Positions 1-9,207 of a stretch of 64,000 bases of DNA are shown one piece after another. The stretch's first letter is position 1; every line of letters starts with the position of its first letter. The stretch lies in the NCBI GenBank assembly GCA_016868895.1, contig VGFK01000001.1, forward strand, positions 211,006 to 275,005, in the 5' to 3' direction. Source of the DNA: Bacteroidota bacterium (GTDB taxonomy: Bacteria > Bacteroidota > Bacteroidia > Chitinophagales > Chitinophagaceae). A model generated the notes under the pieces. That model had not been told where the DNA came from. It saw only the letters and a program-made list of their open reading frames with translations, and searched no databases. A program made the position numbers and the translations under genes.

Positions 1-661
1 GATGGAGAAAGGCGACAAAAAAGAAGTGGCCATCATGCAGGTGATCAAGTCCTACATCAAAGCATCCAAGAATGTTTTGTTTGAAGGCGATGGATACAGC
101 GATGATTGGCAGAAGGAAGCAGCAAAACGTGGACTCCCCAATCTGAAGACCACGCCTTTGGCACTCGACGCCCTGGTGAGCGACAAGGCCATGCACTTAT
201 TTGAAAAACACAAGGTGCTTACCCACAAAGAATTGGAAGCCCGTTACGAGATTGAACTGGAGAAGTACATCAAGTACGTGCAAATCGAAGGCCGCGTAAT
301 CGGTGATCTCGCAGGCAACCACATCCTCCCTGCCGCTATTCGCTATCAGAACGTGCTGATCGACAACATCAAGGGATTGAAAGAAATCGGAATAAAAGCG
401 GAAGGATACAAAGCCCAATTGAACGTGCTCAACGAAATCTCCGAGCACATCAACAAGGTACAGGTCCTCACTGAAGAAATGACCGAAGCCAGAAAAGCAG
501 CGAACAACCTCGGTTCATCCAGAGAAAAAGCCATCGCTTACTGTGATAAGGTGAAGCCTTACTTTGATCAGATCCGTTATTCGGTGGACAAGCTGGAACT
601 CTTGGTAGACGACTCTCAATGGGAACTTCCTAAGTACAGAGAAATGTTGTTCCTGAGATAG
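1..661 (+). CDS. glnN: Glutamine synthetase type III, C-terminal part (cut by left edge)
   Basis: This is the last 219 residues of a type III glutamine synthetase, the long dodecameric form (about 700-730 aa) common in Bacteroidota, which makes glutamine from glutamate, ammonia and ATP in the cytoplasm. The reading frame is open to the window edge, so the start and the catalytic beta-barrel lie outside. The visible part is the helical C-terminal extension that separates type III from types I and II; it includes the stretch GNHILPAAIRYQN near residue 105, which I recognise from this family. The gene ends in a TAG at 659-661 and is followed by a strong hairpin terminator shared with the convergent accC. 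Family assignment is from memory of the sequence; the active site cannot be checked here. Confidence 0.88.
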   Translation, partial: MEKGDKKEVAIMQVIKSYIKASKNVLFEGDGYSDDWQKEAAKRGLPNLKTTPLALDALVSDKAMHLFEKHKVLTHKELEARYEIELEKYIKYVQIEGRVIGDLAGNHILPAAIRYQNVLIDNIKGLKEIGIKAEGYKAQLNVLNEISEHINKVQVLTEEMTEARKAANNLGSSREKAIAYCDKVKPYFDQIRYSVDKLELLVDDSQWELPKYREMLFLR

Positions 662-681
662 TGAAATCGAAAATTGAATCC

Positions 682-715
682 AAAAAAACCTCCTTGTCAA
701 CAAGGAGGTTTTTTT
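682..715. terminator. Bidirectional rho-independent terminator between glnN and accC
   Basis: A perfect 15-bp inverted repeat (682-696 and 701-715) with a 4-nt TCAA loop. The stem starts with seven A and ends with seven T, so a U-tract follows the GC-rich core (CCTCCTTG) on either strand. It lies between two converging genes and should end transcription from both. Confidence 0.9.
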
Positions 716-734
716 ATGGGAAGACCGAAAAAGT

Positions 735-2093
735 TTATTGCATTTTAAACGTCTCCAAAAACTTGGTTGTGAAATTACCGTTGATGAACTGTTCGTTCTT
801 CATGAGCTGCTGATGGAAAGGAATGGTGGTCTTTACTCCTTCAATTACATATTCACTCAGGGCCCTGCTCATGGTATCGATGGCTTCTTTGCGGGTGCGG
901 GCAACCGCAATGATTTTTGCAGTCATGGAATCGTAAAAGGGAGGGATCACATAACCGGCATACACGTGTGAATCGACACGAATACCATGTCCACCGGGCT
1001 GATGCAATACGGTGATCTTACCGGGACTCGGACGAAAATCGTTGTAGGGATCCTCTGCATTGATGCGGCATTCGATGGCATGCATGTCAGGGAAATAATG
1101 CCGACCCGATATGGGCTCACCCGCAGCTATTTTGATTTGCTCCTTGACCAAATCAAAATTGGTCACCTCTTCGGTTACACAGTGCTCGACCTGAATACGG
1201 GTATTCATTTCCATGAAATAAAAATTCCGGTGTTTGTCCACCAGAAACTCAATGGTGCCCACGCTCTCATACCCAATGGCCTCTGCCGCTTTTACGGCTG
1301 CAGCACCCATGCGCTCACGCAGTTCGTCGGTCATGAACGGAGAGGGAGATTCTTCCACCAATTTTTGATGGCGGCGCTGAATGGAACAATCGCGTTCACT
1401 CATGTGGCACACTTTCCCATACCGATCACCCGCTACCTGGATCTCAATGTGCCGGGGCTCTTCCACGAACTTCTCCATATAGAGTCCATCGTTCTTGAAC
1501 GATGCCAACGCCTCTGCTTTTGCAGTGTTGTATGCTTTTTCCAATTCACTCTCCTCAAAAACAACACGCATTCCTTTTCCACCACCGCCTGCGGTTGCTT
1601 TCATCATTACGGGGTATCCGATTTCTTTGGCGAGACGTTTTGCTTCATCTACACTTTGCAACAATCCCTCACTACCCGGAACAACCGGCACTCCGGCTTT
1701 GATCATGGTTTCCTTGGCAGTGATTTTATCGCCCATGGAACGAATTTGATCGGGGGTGGGACCGATGAACTTGATGCCGTGTTCACCGCAGATCTCCGCA
1801 AATTTTGCGTTCTCTGCAAGGAATCCATACCCGGGATGTACCGCATCGGCATTGGTAATTTCCATGGCCGACATCAAATGGGGAATATTCAAGTACGAAT
1901 CGGAGCTGGCAGGCTTGCCAATGCACACCGCTTCATCTGCAAATTTTACGTGAAGGCTATCCTTATCGGCTGTGGAGTATACCGCCACCGTTTTGATGCC
2001 CATTTCCCGGCAGGTACGTATAACGCGCAGAGCTATCTCACCCCTGTTCGCAATCAATATCTTTTTAAAACTCTTTTTAGAATCTTTTGTCAT
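735..2093 (-). CDS. accC: Acetyl-CoA carboxylase biotin carboxylase subunit
   Basis: This enzyme carboxylates the biotin on BCCP using ATP and bicarbonate, the first half-reaction of malonyl-CoA formation for fatty acid synthesis. At 452 aa it has the usual length of a stand-alone AccC. The N-terminal motif [16 protein letters not shown] lies at 12-27, the ATP-grasp glycine loop GGGGKGM at 169-175, and the catalytic block [10 protein letters not shown] at 295-304. It lies 36 nt downstream of accB on the same strand, and the pair is the classic accBC operon. Transcription stops at the 682-715 hairpin. The start at 2093 is the ATG just before the conserved N-terminus. A homologous carboxylase of a propionyl- or pyruvate-type complex is possible but less likely given the accB partner. 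Confidence 0.95.
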   Translation of the reverse strand: MTKDSKKSFKKILIANRGEIALRVIRTCREMGIKTVAVYSTADKDSLHVKFADEAVCIGKPASSDSYLNIPHLMSAMEITNADAVHPGYGFLAENAKFAEICGEHGIKFIGPTPDQIRSMGDKITAKETMIKAGVPVVPGSEGLLQSVDEAKRLAKEIGYPVMMKATAGGGGKGMRVVFEESELEKAYNTAKAEALASFKNDGLYMEKFVEEPRHIEIQVAGDRYGKVCHMSERDCSIQRRHQKLVEESPSPFMTDELRERMGAAAVKAAEAIGYESVGTIEFLVDKHRNFYFMEMNTRIQVEHCVTEEVTNFDLVKEQIKIAAGEPISGRHYFPDMHAIECRINAEDPYNDFRPSPGKITVLHQPGGHGIRVDSHVYAGYVIPPFYDSMTAKIIAVARTRKEAIDTMSRALSEYVIEGVKTTIPFHQQLMKNEQFINGNFTTKFLETFKMQ

Positions 2094-2129
2094 GTGACCG
2101 ACTTGCGTGAAAAATTAGTTCGCCTGAAA

Positions 2130-2597
2130 TCAAGCAGGCTCTACCATGAACAAAGGCTGATCGTATTCAACAGGTGAAGAGTCCTCAACCAGAATCTTTA
2201 CAATTCGTCCGTTGACTTCACTCTCTATTTCATTGAACAATTTCATGGCCTCAATGACACATACAACTTTACCCGAACGCACTTCATCTCCCTCCTCCAC
2301 GAAATTGGGTTTGCCCGGTGCGGGCTTGCGGTAGAAGGTGCCGATCATGGGACTCTTAATCGTAATCAGGTTGTCCGCTTCCTGCTTTTGAGGTGCCGCA
2401 GCAGAAGCAGCCGCTGAAACAGGGGCAGGTGCCTGTACAACAGCAGGTTGCTGATAGACCGGTGCCGGGGCAGCAGCTACTACCCGCTCTTCGTTTTGCT
2501 TGATGGTGATCTTGAAGTCTTTCTCCTCGATGGACAACTCCGTAATATTCGACTTGTTGACCATTTTCACGAGGTCCTGAATGTGTTTCAGATCCAT
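2130..2597 (-). CDS. accB: Acetyl-CoA carboxylase biotin carboxyl carrier protein
   Basis: This small carrier (155 aa) carries the biotin that AccC carboxylates and the carboxyltransferase then uses. It has an N-terminal helical segment (1-35), a flexible Ala/Pro/Gln linker (about 40-75) and a C-terminal biotinyl domain (about 76-155). The biotinylated lysine is K119 in the signature EAMK, followed by the typical IESEVNGRI strand. It is the first gene of the accB-accC pair. A TACCTTTA box at 2628-2635 is a plausible promoter, and a terminator at 2683-2720 separates it from the upstream efp gene, so accBC is probably transcribed independently of efp. Confidence 0.95.
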   Translation of the reverse strand: MDLKHIQDLVKMVNKSNITELSIEEKDFKITIKQNEERVVAAAPAPVYQQPAVVQAPAPVSAAASAAAPQKQEADNLITIKSPMIGTFYRKPAPGKPNFVEEGDEVRSGKVVCVIEAMKLFNEIESEVNGRIVKILVEDSSPVEYDQPLFMVEPA

Positions 2598-2627
2598 GTT
2601 TGTCAGTTTGGGTTACGTATGAGCAGG

Positions 2628-2635
2628 TAAAGGTA
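2628..2635 (-). promoter_or_regulatory. accB: Candidate -7 box for accBC
   Basis: Reads TACCTTTA on the minus strand, one base off the Bacteroidota TAnnTTTG -7 consensus, about 30 nt upstream of the accB ATG and downstream of the efp terminator. No clear -33 element was seen. Confidence 0.4.
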
Positions 2636-2682
2636 GGGGGAAAAGATTCAACCCGCCAAAATAAGAGAATCAATTTTTAAAC

Positions 2683-2720
2683 AAAAAAGCCTCGTTTTTG
2701 ATCGAAAACGGGGCTTTTTT
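2683..2720 (-). terminator. Rho-independent terminator of efp
   Basis: An inverted repeat of about 15 bp with one G-T wobble, A-rich on the left and ending in a run of T on either strand (AAAAAAGCC paired with GGCTTTTTT). It lies 28 nt beyond the efp stop codon on the minus strand and ahead of accB. Confidence 0.85.
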
Positions 2721-2748
2721 AGCATTTTTTAGCGATTTTTCGCAAAAA

Positions 2749-3315
2749 TCACTCTTTTACTCTTTCAATGTATTCGCCGGTTTTTGTATTGATTCGGATC
2801 ACATCCCCCTCGTTGACAAACAACGGCACCATTACGGTAGCACCGGTTGCTACGGTTGCAGGCTTCAATGTCCGGGTTGCCGTATCGCCCTTCAAACCCG
2901 GTTCTGAATACGTGATCTTGGAGACCACTTTATCGGGCAACTCTACGCTCATGGGTTGCTCGGTCTCCGTATTGAACAATACAGAAACTTCTTGTCCCTC
3001 TGTCAGGAATTGAGGGGCATCGACGAGCGACTCCTGAACAGCCACCTGCTCAAATGTTTCGTTATCCATGAAATTATACCCTGTGTCGTCTTTGTACAAG
3101 TACTGATACCCTTTGCGCTCTACGCGAACCGGATAAATGTTGTCACCACTGTTCCAGGTCTTTTCGATGGAACGGCTATTGTCCACCCCCTTCAACTTTG
3201 CCCAAACCTTTGCTGCTGCGCGCGCCGTCTTGTTTTCGCCGAACTCCACCACCGTGTATAAGCTGCCGTCAAGTTTGATGATCATGCCCCTGGAAATGTC
3301 AGATGTATTGGCCAT
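2749..3315 (-). CDS. efp: Translation elongation factor P
   Basis: EF-P binds ribosomes stalled on polyproline and helps form the peptide bond. The 188-aa product has the three-domain EF-P layout: KOW-like domain I (1-65), then two OB-fold domains, ending in the conserved INTKTGEYIERVK. I chose the ATG at 3315 (MANTSDISRGM) because it matches the family N-terminus; the frame is open a further 26 codons upstream, but that stretch covers the promoter. The tip loop that normally carries the modified Lys or Arg (usually PGK or similar) reads GENKTARAAAK at 26-36, so it is longer and lacks the Pro-Gly pair; K29 and R32 are the only candidate tip residues. See findings. It is divergent from mdh and ends in its own terminator. 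Confidence 0.95.
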   Translation of the reverse strand: MANTSDISRGMIIKLDGSLYTVVEFGENKTARAAAKVWAKLKGVDNSRSIEKTWNSGDNIYPVRVERKGYQYLYKDDTGYNFMDNETFEQVAVQESLVDAPQFLTEGQEVSVLFNTETEQPMSVELPDKVVSKITYSEPGLKGDTATRTLKPATVATGATVMVPLFVNEGDVIRINTKTGEYIERVKE

Positions 3316-3335
3316 AAAAAAATGATTAGAGGCCG

Positions 3336-3343
3336 CAAAGTTA
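3336..3343 (-). promoter_or_regulatory. efp: -7 promoter box of efp
   Basis: TAACTTTG on the minus strand is an exact TAnnTTTG match, 20 nt upstream of the efp ATG. It lies back to back with the mdh promoter. Confidence 0.65.
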
Positions 3344-3366
3344 ATCCAATTTGTGAAATTACATCC

Positions 3367-3374
3367 TACCTTTG
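3367..3374 (+). promoter_or_regulatory. mdh: -7 promoter box of mdh
   Basis: TACCTTTG on the plus strand is an exact TAnnTTTG match, 40 nt upstream of the mdh ATG. A TTTG at 3350-3353 is nearer than the usual -33 spacing. Confidence 0.6.
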
Positions 3375-3414
3375 CGCGTCTGAATACATTCAATCACCTT
3401 CAATACACCCGGAT

Positions 3415-4338
3415 ATGAAAGTAACGGTCATCGGAGCAGGCGCAGTTGGAGCAACATGCGCAGACAATATTGCCAGAGCAGGCGTTTGTACACATCTGGT
3501 TTTACTGGATATCAAAGAGGGACTCGCTGAGGGCAAAGCACAGGATATGCAGCAAACTGCCGCACTCCTGGGTTTCGATACCACCATCACTGGGTCTACC
3601 AACGACTATTCCAAGACGGCGGACAGCGACGTGGTCGTGATCACTTCCGGTATTCCCCGCAAACCGGGCATGACCCGAGAAGAATTGATCGGCACCAATG
3701 CCGGGATTGTAAAGACCGTGTGTGAGAGCGTGCTCAAGTACTCCCCCAACACCATAATAATTGTGATCAGCAACCCGATGGATACCATGACGTATCTGGC
3801 GTTGAAGTCGACCGGACTCCCTAAAAACAGGATCATCGGAATGGGCGGTACACTCGACAGCAGCCGCTTCAAATACCAGCTTTCTCAACACTTGGGATGC
3901 AGCGCCAGCGATCTCAATGCCATCGTAATTGGGGGACATGGCGATACCACCATGATTCCCTTGATCAGCAAGGCAACCTGGAACAGCATTCCCGTGACCC
4001 AATTCCTGAGCCAGGAACAACAAGATAAAATTGTGGCCGACACCATGGTGGGTGGTGCAACACTGACCAAACTGATTGGAACCTCTGCCTGGTATGCACC
4101 GGGTGCAGCAGGGGCTGCATTGGTGAGCAGCATTCTGCGCGATGAGAAAAAATTATTTACCTGTTGCGTAGCACTCGATGGGGAGTACGGTCTGCATGAC
4201 ATTTGCCTGGGCGTTCCGGTTGTGATTGGAAAAGGCGGTTGGGAAAAAATCCTTCCCCTTGAACTGAATGCAGCTGAACAAGAGGCCTTTGCAAAAAGTG
4301 CAGCGGCTGTTCGCTCCATGAATGAAGTATTGGGCTGA
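3415..4338 (+). CDS. mdh: Malate dehydrogenase (NAD, LDH-like type)
   Basis: This enzyme oxidises malate to oxaloacetate with NAD in the TCA cycle. The 307-aa product has the Rossmann motif GAGAVGAT at 7-14, NAD-selective D32, the substrate loop PRKPGMTRE starting at 81, and catalytic H175 in GGHGDT. An arginine (R82) at the specificity position of the loop favours malate over lactate, where Gln is usual. The ATG at 3415 fits the family N-terminus; the frame stays open to 3322 but that stretch overlaps the efp/mdh promoters. The gene is monocistronic and converges on the MFS transporter with a 19-nt gap and no obvious terminator. Confidence 0.95.
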   Translation: MKVTVIGAGAVGATCADNIARAGVCTHLVLLDIKEGLAEGKAQDMQQTAALLGFDTTITGSTNDYSKTADSDVVVITSGIPRKPGMTREELIGTNAGIVKTVCESVLKYSPNTIIIVISNPMDTMTYLALKSTGLPKNRIIGMGGTLDSSRFKYQLSQHLGCSASDLNAIVIGGHGDTTMIPLISKATWNSIPVTQFLSQEQQDKIVADTMVGGATLTKLIGTSAWYAPGAAGAALVSSILRDEKKLFTCCVALDGEYGLHDICLGVPVVIGKGGWEKILPLELNAAEQEAFAKSAAAVRSMNEVLG

Positions 4339-4357
4339 TCCCGCCTTCGACTCCCTT

Positions 4358-5602
4358 CTATTCTTCTACAAAATCAAGGTCCTTGTGAAAGGTCTCCTCT
4401 GTGTAGTACAGTGCAATCACAGAAATGACAGCGACTATGAGCGCTGTATAGATTCCACTTTGCAGCAGGCTGATTCCCAACTCACCCTGAAAATAATCCT
4501 TGAACAAGAGGTTCATCAAAGGAAGGGCACCACGGACCATATTGGGAATGGTCGTGGCCGCAGTGGCGCGGATATTCGTCCCGAAATGCTCAGCACCCAT
4601 GGTCACAAAGATTGCCCAGAATCCGGTTGAAAAACCAAGATAAAATGAGATGGCATACATGCTGGTGTCGGAATGGTTAAGGGGACTGAAGAAAAAGACA
4701 ATCCCCAAAAACGTCATCCCATAAAAAAGATAGAGGGCTTTCTTTCTACTCTTGAAATACTGACTCACAAATCCAATGGCAATGTCCCCGAGTGCAATTC
4801 CTATGTACCCAAACATGATCGACTCCCCTGAATCCACTGCATTCACCCCATATAGTTCCGTGGCAAAGCGATTGCTCAGGTTCAACATGATTCCAATGAC
4901 AAACCAAGTAGGCAGACCAATCAAAATCGCCAGCAAATATTTGGTAAATCGGTCGCGGTTAGTAAAGAACATCAAAAGGTTCCCTTTGGACACGTGTTTG
5001 GCTTCAATACTTTTAAAAATGCTGCTCTCGGAAACACGGATGCGCAAAAACAGCAAAAAGATACCCAGGACTCCGCCAATTTTGTAACAGAGTCGCCAGT
5101 CGCCGGTTGTTTTATATACAATGAACGCGACCACCGCTCCAAATAATCCAACACCGGCTACAAAAGAAGTCATGACACCCCGGCTCTTCTTGGGCATGAT
5201 TTCGCTTACCAATGTAATGCCCGCACCCAGCTCTCCAGCCAACCCAACACCAGCAATGAATCTCAGCCATGCATACTGATCAACTGTTTGCACATATCCC
5301 GTTGCAAAATTGGCAACTGAATACAGCAGAATTGAGCCAAACAACACACTCAACCTTCCCCGTCGATCCCCCATGATGCCCCAGACAATTCCACCCATCA
5401 ACAATCCTATCATTTGATAATTGATGATGTGTGTACTGGCAGCAAGCATATCGGCATCAGAAACGTTGATGCCCCGCAAACTGGGCTCCCGCACAATGGT
5501 AAACAACAACAAATCATAGATGTCGACAAAATATCCAAGTGCCGCAACAATTACGGCCACATTCAAAAAGTGATCCTTGGACAAACTCTCTCGGATGCTC
5601 AT
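4358..5602 (-). CDS. Major facilitator superfamily transporter
   Basis: A 414-aa inner-membrane permease with about 12 hydrophobic segments. MFS motif A appears as GDRRGR at 78-83 between TM2 and TM3, and acidic residues D27 and D30 sit in TM1. The sequence looks closest to the sugar/organic-acid porter branch (AAHS/MHS-like), but the substrate cannot be told from sequence. It follows the DedA gene with a 10-nt gap on the same strand, after the DAACS symporter, so the three membrane proteins (6313-7572, 5613-6290, 4358-5602) may be co-transcribed. Family is sure; substrate is unknown. Confidence 0.85.
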   Translation of the reverse strand: MSIRESLSKDHFLNVAVIVAALGYFVDIYDLLLFTIVREPSLRGINVSDADMLAASTHIINYQMIGLLMGGIVWGIMGDRRGRLSVLFGSILLYSVANFATGYVQTVDQYAWLRFIAGVGLAGELGAGITLVSEIMPKKSRGVMTSFVAGVGLFGAVVAFIVYKTTGDWRLCYKIGGVLGIFLLFLRIRVSESSIFKSIEAKHVSKGNLLMFFTNRDRFTKYLLAILIGLPTWFVIGIMLNLSNRFATELYGVNAVDSGESIMFGYIGIALGDIAIGFVSQYFKSRKKALYLFYGMTFLGIVFFFSPLNHSDTSMYAISFYLGFSTGFWAIFVTMGAEHFGTNIRATAATTIPNMVRGALPLMNLLFKDYFQGELGISLLQSGIYTALIVAVISVIALYYTEETFHKDLDFVEE

Positions 5603-5612
5603 GAAAATCAGT

Positions 5613-6290
5613 TTAGGGGTTTTGTTTTTTCCGGAACAACCGGATCAGGACCGGCGCAGTGGTGACCAGCACAATTCCCAATACAATCAGTTCAAGTCGG
5701 TCTTTCAGATCAAATCCATATTGGCTGAGAAAAAATTTATACAGGTAATGCCCCGCAAACATCATACTCAACACCCATGCAATACAACCGATGATGTTGT
5801 AGAGGCTGAAGGTTGATTTTTCCATGCGCACGATGCCGGCCACAATGGGCGCAAATGTTCGAATGATGGGAAGGAAACGAGCGAAAACGATAGCGCCCCC
5901 ACCGTATTTTTCATAAAACTTACGCGCGGTGAACAGGTGTTTTTTCTTAAAAAAGAAGGTATCCGGCCGGTTAAATAAATACGGGCCACTCGCTGCCCCA
6001 AACCAATACCCCACCGAGTTCCCCAAAATACCGGCTCCGATGACAAATAAACAGACCACCAAGAGGTTGAGAAAATCATTGTTGAGCAGAAAGAGCTCTG
6101 CCGCTAATTCGTTGCTGTAGATGCCCGCGACAAACAGGAGAGAATCGCCTGGAAGAAAAAACCCGGCAAACAATCCCGTTTCAGCAAATACGATGAATAA
6201 AAAAAGCCAAAGTCCTCCGTGTTGAATATAGAACTCCGGATTCACCAAATCTCTCCATTGAAACATCACGTCCAGTATCATACGCTCCAT
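5613..6290 (-). CDS. DedA family membrane protein (VTT domain)
   Basis: A 225-aa integral membrane protein of the DedA/SNARE-associated (VTT) family; some members flip undecaprenyl phosphate or phosphatidylethanolamine across the inner membrane. Family marks are FFLPGDSLLFVAG near residue 48, the glycine-rich segment before GYWFG, and ARFLPIIRTFAPIVAG around 140, where the acidic and arginine residues needed for activity lie. Three ATGs near the N-terminus (codons 1, 4 and 9) are all possible; the first is given. It lies 22 nt downstream of the DAACS symporter and 10 nt upstream of the MFS gene. The exact lipid substrate cannot be inferred. Confidence 0.88.
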   Translation of the reverse strand: MERMILDVMFQWRDLVNPEFYIQHGGLWLFLFIVFAETGLFAGFFLPGDSLLFVAGIYSNELAAELFLLNNDFLNLLVVCLFVIGAGILGNSVGYWFGAASGPYLFNRPDTFFFKKKHLFTARKFYEKYGGGAIVFARFLPIIRTFAPIVAGIVRMEKSTFSLYNIIGCIAWVLSMMFAGHYLYKFFLSQYGFDLKDRLELIVLGIVLVTTAPVLIRLFRKKQNP

Positions 6291-6312
6291 TTGTTTTTAC
6301 TCATCAAAGATG

Positions 6313-7572
6313 TTATGCTTCTGCCGGTGCAACTGCTTCGGTTAATTCCCCTTCCCATTTACTGACTGCTGTAGTTGCCAAAGCATTTCCCACCACATTG
6401 GTCATGGTGCGGAACATGTCGCAAAAATGGTCGATGGGCAAGATCAATGCAATGCCCTCCGCTGGAATATTGAACATGGCGCAGGTGGCAGTGACAACCA
6501 CCAGCGAAGCACGGGGCACACCGGCAATGCCTTTGCTGGTGAGCATGAGCACCAACAGCATGGTCAGCTGTGTCCCCAGATCAATTTGAATGCCATATGC
6601 CTGTGCAATGGCAAGACTGGCAAACGTCATGTACATCATGCTGCCGTCTAAATTAAAACTATATCCCAGTGGAAGAATGAATGAAACAATCTTATCCTTG
6701 CAACCAAACCGTTCCAACTCCGAAGTCAATTTTGGAAACACCGCTTCACTGCTGGTGGTGCTGAAAGCAATGAGCAAGGGTTGTGAAATGATGCGCAACA
6801 ATTCCCAGAGCCGCTTGCGCAGGATGATGAACCCAACTGTGAGCAGCAGTACCCATAAGGAAGCAATGCCGGCAAGGAACGCCAGCAGGTACTGACCATA
6901 AAAAGAAAATACTTCCAATCCCTTGGTGGCAATCACTGCGGCTATGGCACCAAACACGCCCAGTGGTGCAAAATTCATGACATAGCCGACCATTTTTAAG
7001 ATGATGTGAGCCGCCGCGTCCAGTCCCTTTACAATCACCTTTCCTTTTTCGCCCAATGCCGTAGTGGCTACGCCAAAAAATATACTGAATACCACCAGTT
7101 GAAGAATCTCATTATGGGCCATGGCTTCAATCAGACTTTTCGGGAATACATGTTCCACAAATTGCTGCAGCGAAAACTGTTGTGTTTTCCCGATTAAATC
7201 CGCCGCACTTTTTGCATCTGCATTGCTCAGGTCGATGGCAGCGCCAGGACGGAAAAAATTAACCAGCAACATCCCCAGCAATAAACTGGCCAGAGAAGCA
7301 GAGATGAACCAGAGCATGGCTTTCCCTCCTACTCGTCCTACAGCAGAAAGATCACCCAATTTTGCAATGCCCACGACCAGTGTAGTGAACACCAGCGGTG
7401 CGATCACCATCTGGACCAAACGCAAAAAGATGGTCGTCAGCAGCTTGATTTTTTCGGAGAACGAAGCAATCGTTTCCGCATCCGCTTGCAGATGGATAGC
7501 ATACCCCACCAAGATGCCAATGAACATTGCGATGATGATGTACGTAGTAAGCCGACCGGAGGATCCCTTCAT
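6313..7572 (-). CDS. Dicarboxylate/amino acid:cation symporter (DAACS family)
   Basis: A 419-aa secondary transporter of the GltP/DctA family, driven by Na+ or H+ and moving glutamate, aspartate or C4-dicarboxylates inward. The C-terminal transport core is visible: the first re-entrant loop reads FSTTSSEAVFPKL (usually serine-rich), followed by LGYSFNLDGSMMYM (NxDG, cation site), GIAGVPRAS, and FRTMTNVVGNA with the substrate-binding Asn. Eight hydrophobic segments are expected. The gene heads a minus-strand run with dedA and the MFS gene and diverges from the APC permease; a TATTTTG element at 7595-7601 could be its -7 box. The substrate is not resolved. Confidence 0.92.
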   Translation of the reverse strand: MKGSSGRLTTYIIIAMFIGILVGYAIHLQADAETIASFSEKIKLLTTIFLRLVQMVIAPLVFTTLVVGIAKLGDLSAVGRVGGKAMLWFISASLASLLLGMLLVNFFRPGAAIDLSNADAKSAADLIGKTQQFSLQQFVEHVFPKSLIEAMAHNEILQLVVFSIFFGVATTALGEKGKVIVKGLDAAAHIILKMVGYVMNFAPLGVFGAIAAVIATKGLEVFSFYGQYLLAFLAGIASLWVLLLTVGFIILRKRLWELLRIISQPLLIAFSTTSSEAVFPKLTSELERFGCKDKIVSFILPLGYSFNLDGSMMYMTFASLAIAQAYGIQIDLGTQLTMLLVLMLTSKGIAGVPRASLVVVTATCAMFNIPAEGIALILPIDHFCDMFRTMTNVVGNALATTAVSKWEGELTEAVAPAEA

Positions 7573-7711
7573 GCAACAGTGATTTATACTGCCTCAAAAT
7601 ACACGATTTGAGCGGATTAACGATGCTCTTTTCAACCCGAAAATAAAAATCTTGAAAACCAAATTATTGGCTATTTTAGAACCTTCCATACGACCAACAC
7701 AATCATACCAT

Positions 7712-9205
7712 ATGAGTTTATTCAGAAGAAAATCCCTGGATGCAATGTTATCACAGGCCGCTGATTCAGAGAAAGGATTGAAGCGAACATTGGGTGCAGG
7801 TAACCTGATTGCCCTTGGCATTGGTGCCATCATTGGAGCAGGACTATTTGTGCGTACCGCAGCAGCTGCGGGACAAGCAGCAGGACCGGGAGTAACTCTG
7901 TCCTTTGTTGTTGCCGCCATCGGGTGCGCGTTTGCAGGACTCTGTTATGCAGAATTTGCTTCCATGATTCCAATCGCAGGAAGCGCATATGCATATTCCT
8001 ATGTTACCATGGGTGAACTCATTGCATGGATCATCGGTTGGGCGTTGATCATGGAATATGCACTGGGTGCGGCAACGGTTGCCATTGCGTGGAGCGAATA
8101 CCTCAATAAACTGTTGGGAGGCGGTATCCCCTATGAATGGAGCCACTCGCCTTTTGAAAGCTACACCGATGCCAGCGGAATTCACCACCAAGGCATCGTC
8201 AATGCTCCGGCACTGATCATTTTATTTGCCCTCACCCTGCTGCTCATCAAGGGCACCCAGGAATCGGCATTCATCAATGCCATCATCGTATTCATAAAAG
8301 TGGCCATCGTCCTCTTGTTCATTGCGCTGGGATGGCAGTTCATCAATCCGGACAACCATACTCCATACCTCATTCCGGAAGGCACAGCAGCCGTAACCGA
8401 TCAAGCGGGAAAAGTAATCGCCGATTACAGTGGATGGAACAAACATGGATGGGGCGGTGTACTCGGTGGAGCGGCTATTGTGTTTTTTGCGTTCATTGGA
8501 TTTGATGCGGTTTCCACAGCAGCGCAGGAAGCTAAGAATCCAAAGCGCGACATGCCCATTGGCATTTTGGGTTCACTGGTTGTCTGCACCATATTGTATA
8601 TACTCTTCGGGCATGTACTCACCGGAGTGGCCAACTGGCAGGATTTCGTAGATCCTGAAAAAGGAAGAGAGGCTTCGGTGGCCTATGCCATTTCCACGTA
8701 TATGTCGGGTTACGGCTGGCTGGCCACTGCCGTTACTGTCGCAATCCTGGCCGGCTTCTCGTCGGTCATCTTGGTGATGCTGATGGGACAAAGCCGCATT
8801 TTCTATACGATGAGCAACGACGGATTGATTCCAAAAGTGTTTGGCGATCTCCACCCCAAGTTCAAAACACCGTATAAATCGAACATGATTCTATTCGTGT
8901 TCGTAGGAGCATTTGCAGCCTTTGTTCCTGGTCATGTAGCAGGCGATCTCACCAGCTTTGGCACGCTCTTCGCTTTTGTTCTGGTCAGCATCGGTGTCTG
9001 GATCCTGCGGGTCAAGGCCCCTCAACTGGAGCGTCCTTTCCGGACTCCAATCGCCCCAGTAGTGTCGGTGCTGGGTGCCATCATCTGTACAGCCATGATT
9101 GTGGGACTGGATGGCCAGACCCTCAAAGTAGCCTTTGGATGGATGGCCTTGGGACTGGTTGTTTATTTTCTGTACAGCAAAAAGAATAGTCGACTAAATT
9201 CTTGA
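7712..9205 (+). CDS. APC superfamily amino acid permease (cationic amino acid transporter type)
   Basis: A 497-aa permease with about 12-14 membrane segments. The N-terminus carries the APC signature GIGAIIGAGLFV in TM1 and a GSAYAYSYVTMGE motif typical of the CAT-like branch; a mid-protein FFAFIGFDAVSTAAQEAKNP stretch is the TM6 family mark. The ATG at 7712 (MSLFRRKSLDAM) fits the family; the open frame upstream overlaps the divergent promoter region, where TATTTTAG at 7672-7679 is a plausible -7 box with a TTG 17 nt upstream. The following lipoprotein gene starts 2 nt after the stop, so the two are probably co-transcribed. The substrate is not resolved. Confidence 0.9.
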   Translation: MSLFRRKSLDAMLSQAADSEKGLKRTLGAGNLIALGIGAIIGAGLFVRTAAAAGQAAGPGVTLSFVVAAIGCAFAGLCYAEFASMIPIAGSAYAYSYVTMGELIAWIIGWALIMEYALGAATVAIAWSEYLNKLLGGGIPYEWSHSPFESYTDASGIHHQGIVNAPALIILFALTLLLIKGTQESAFINAIIVFIKVAIVLLFIALGWQFINPDNHTPYLIPEGTAAVTDQAGKVIADYSGWNKHGWGGVLGGAAIVFFAFIGFDAVSTAAQEAKNPKRDMPIGILGSLVVCTILYILFGHVLTGVANWQDFVDPEKGREASVAYAISTYMSGYGWLATAVTVAILAGFSSVILVMLMGQSRIFYTMSNDGLIPKVFGDLHPKFKTPYKSNMILFVFVGAFAAFVPGHVAGDLTSFGTLFAFVLVSIGVWILRVKAPQLERPFRTPIAPVVSVLGAIICTAMIVGLDGQTLKVAFGWMALGLVVYFLYSKKNSRLNS

Positions 9206-9207
9206 TA

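Noticed and set aside
987-2177. A long plus-strand frame (396 aa) antisense to accC
   Set aside because: Its residues are a mirror of the strongly conserved accC gene, it has no promoter or family motif, and its composition (many His, Cys, Phe) is that of antisense DNA.
3316-3393. 26-codon N-terminal extension of efp
   Set aside because: It covers the efp and mdh promoters and lacks similarity to EF-P.
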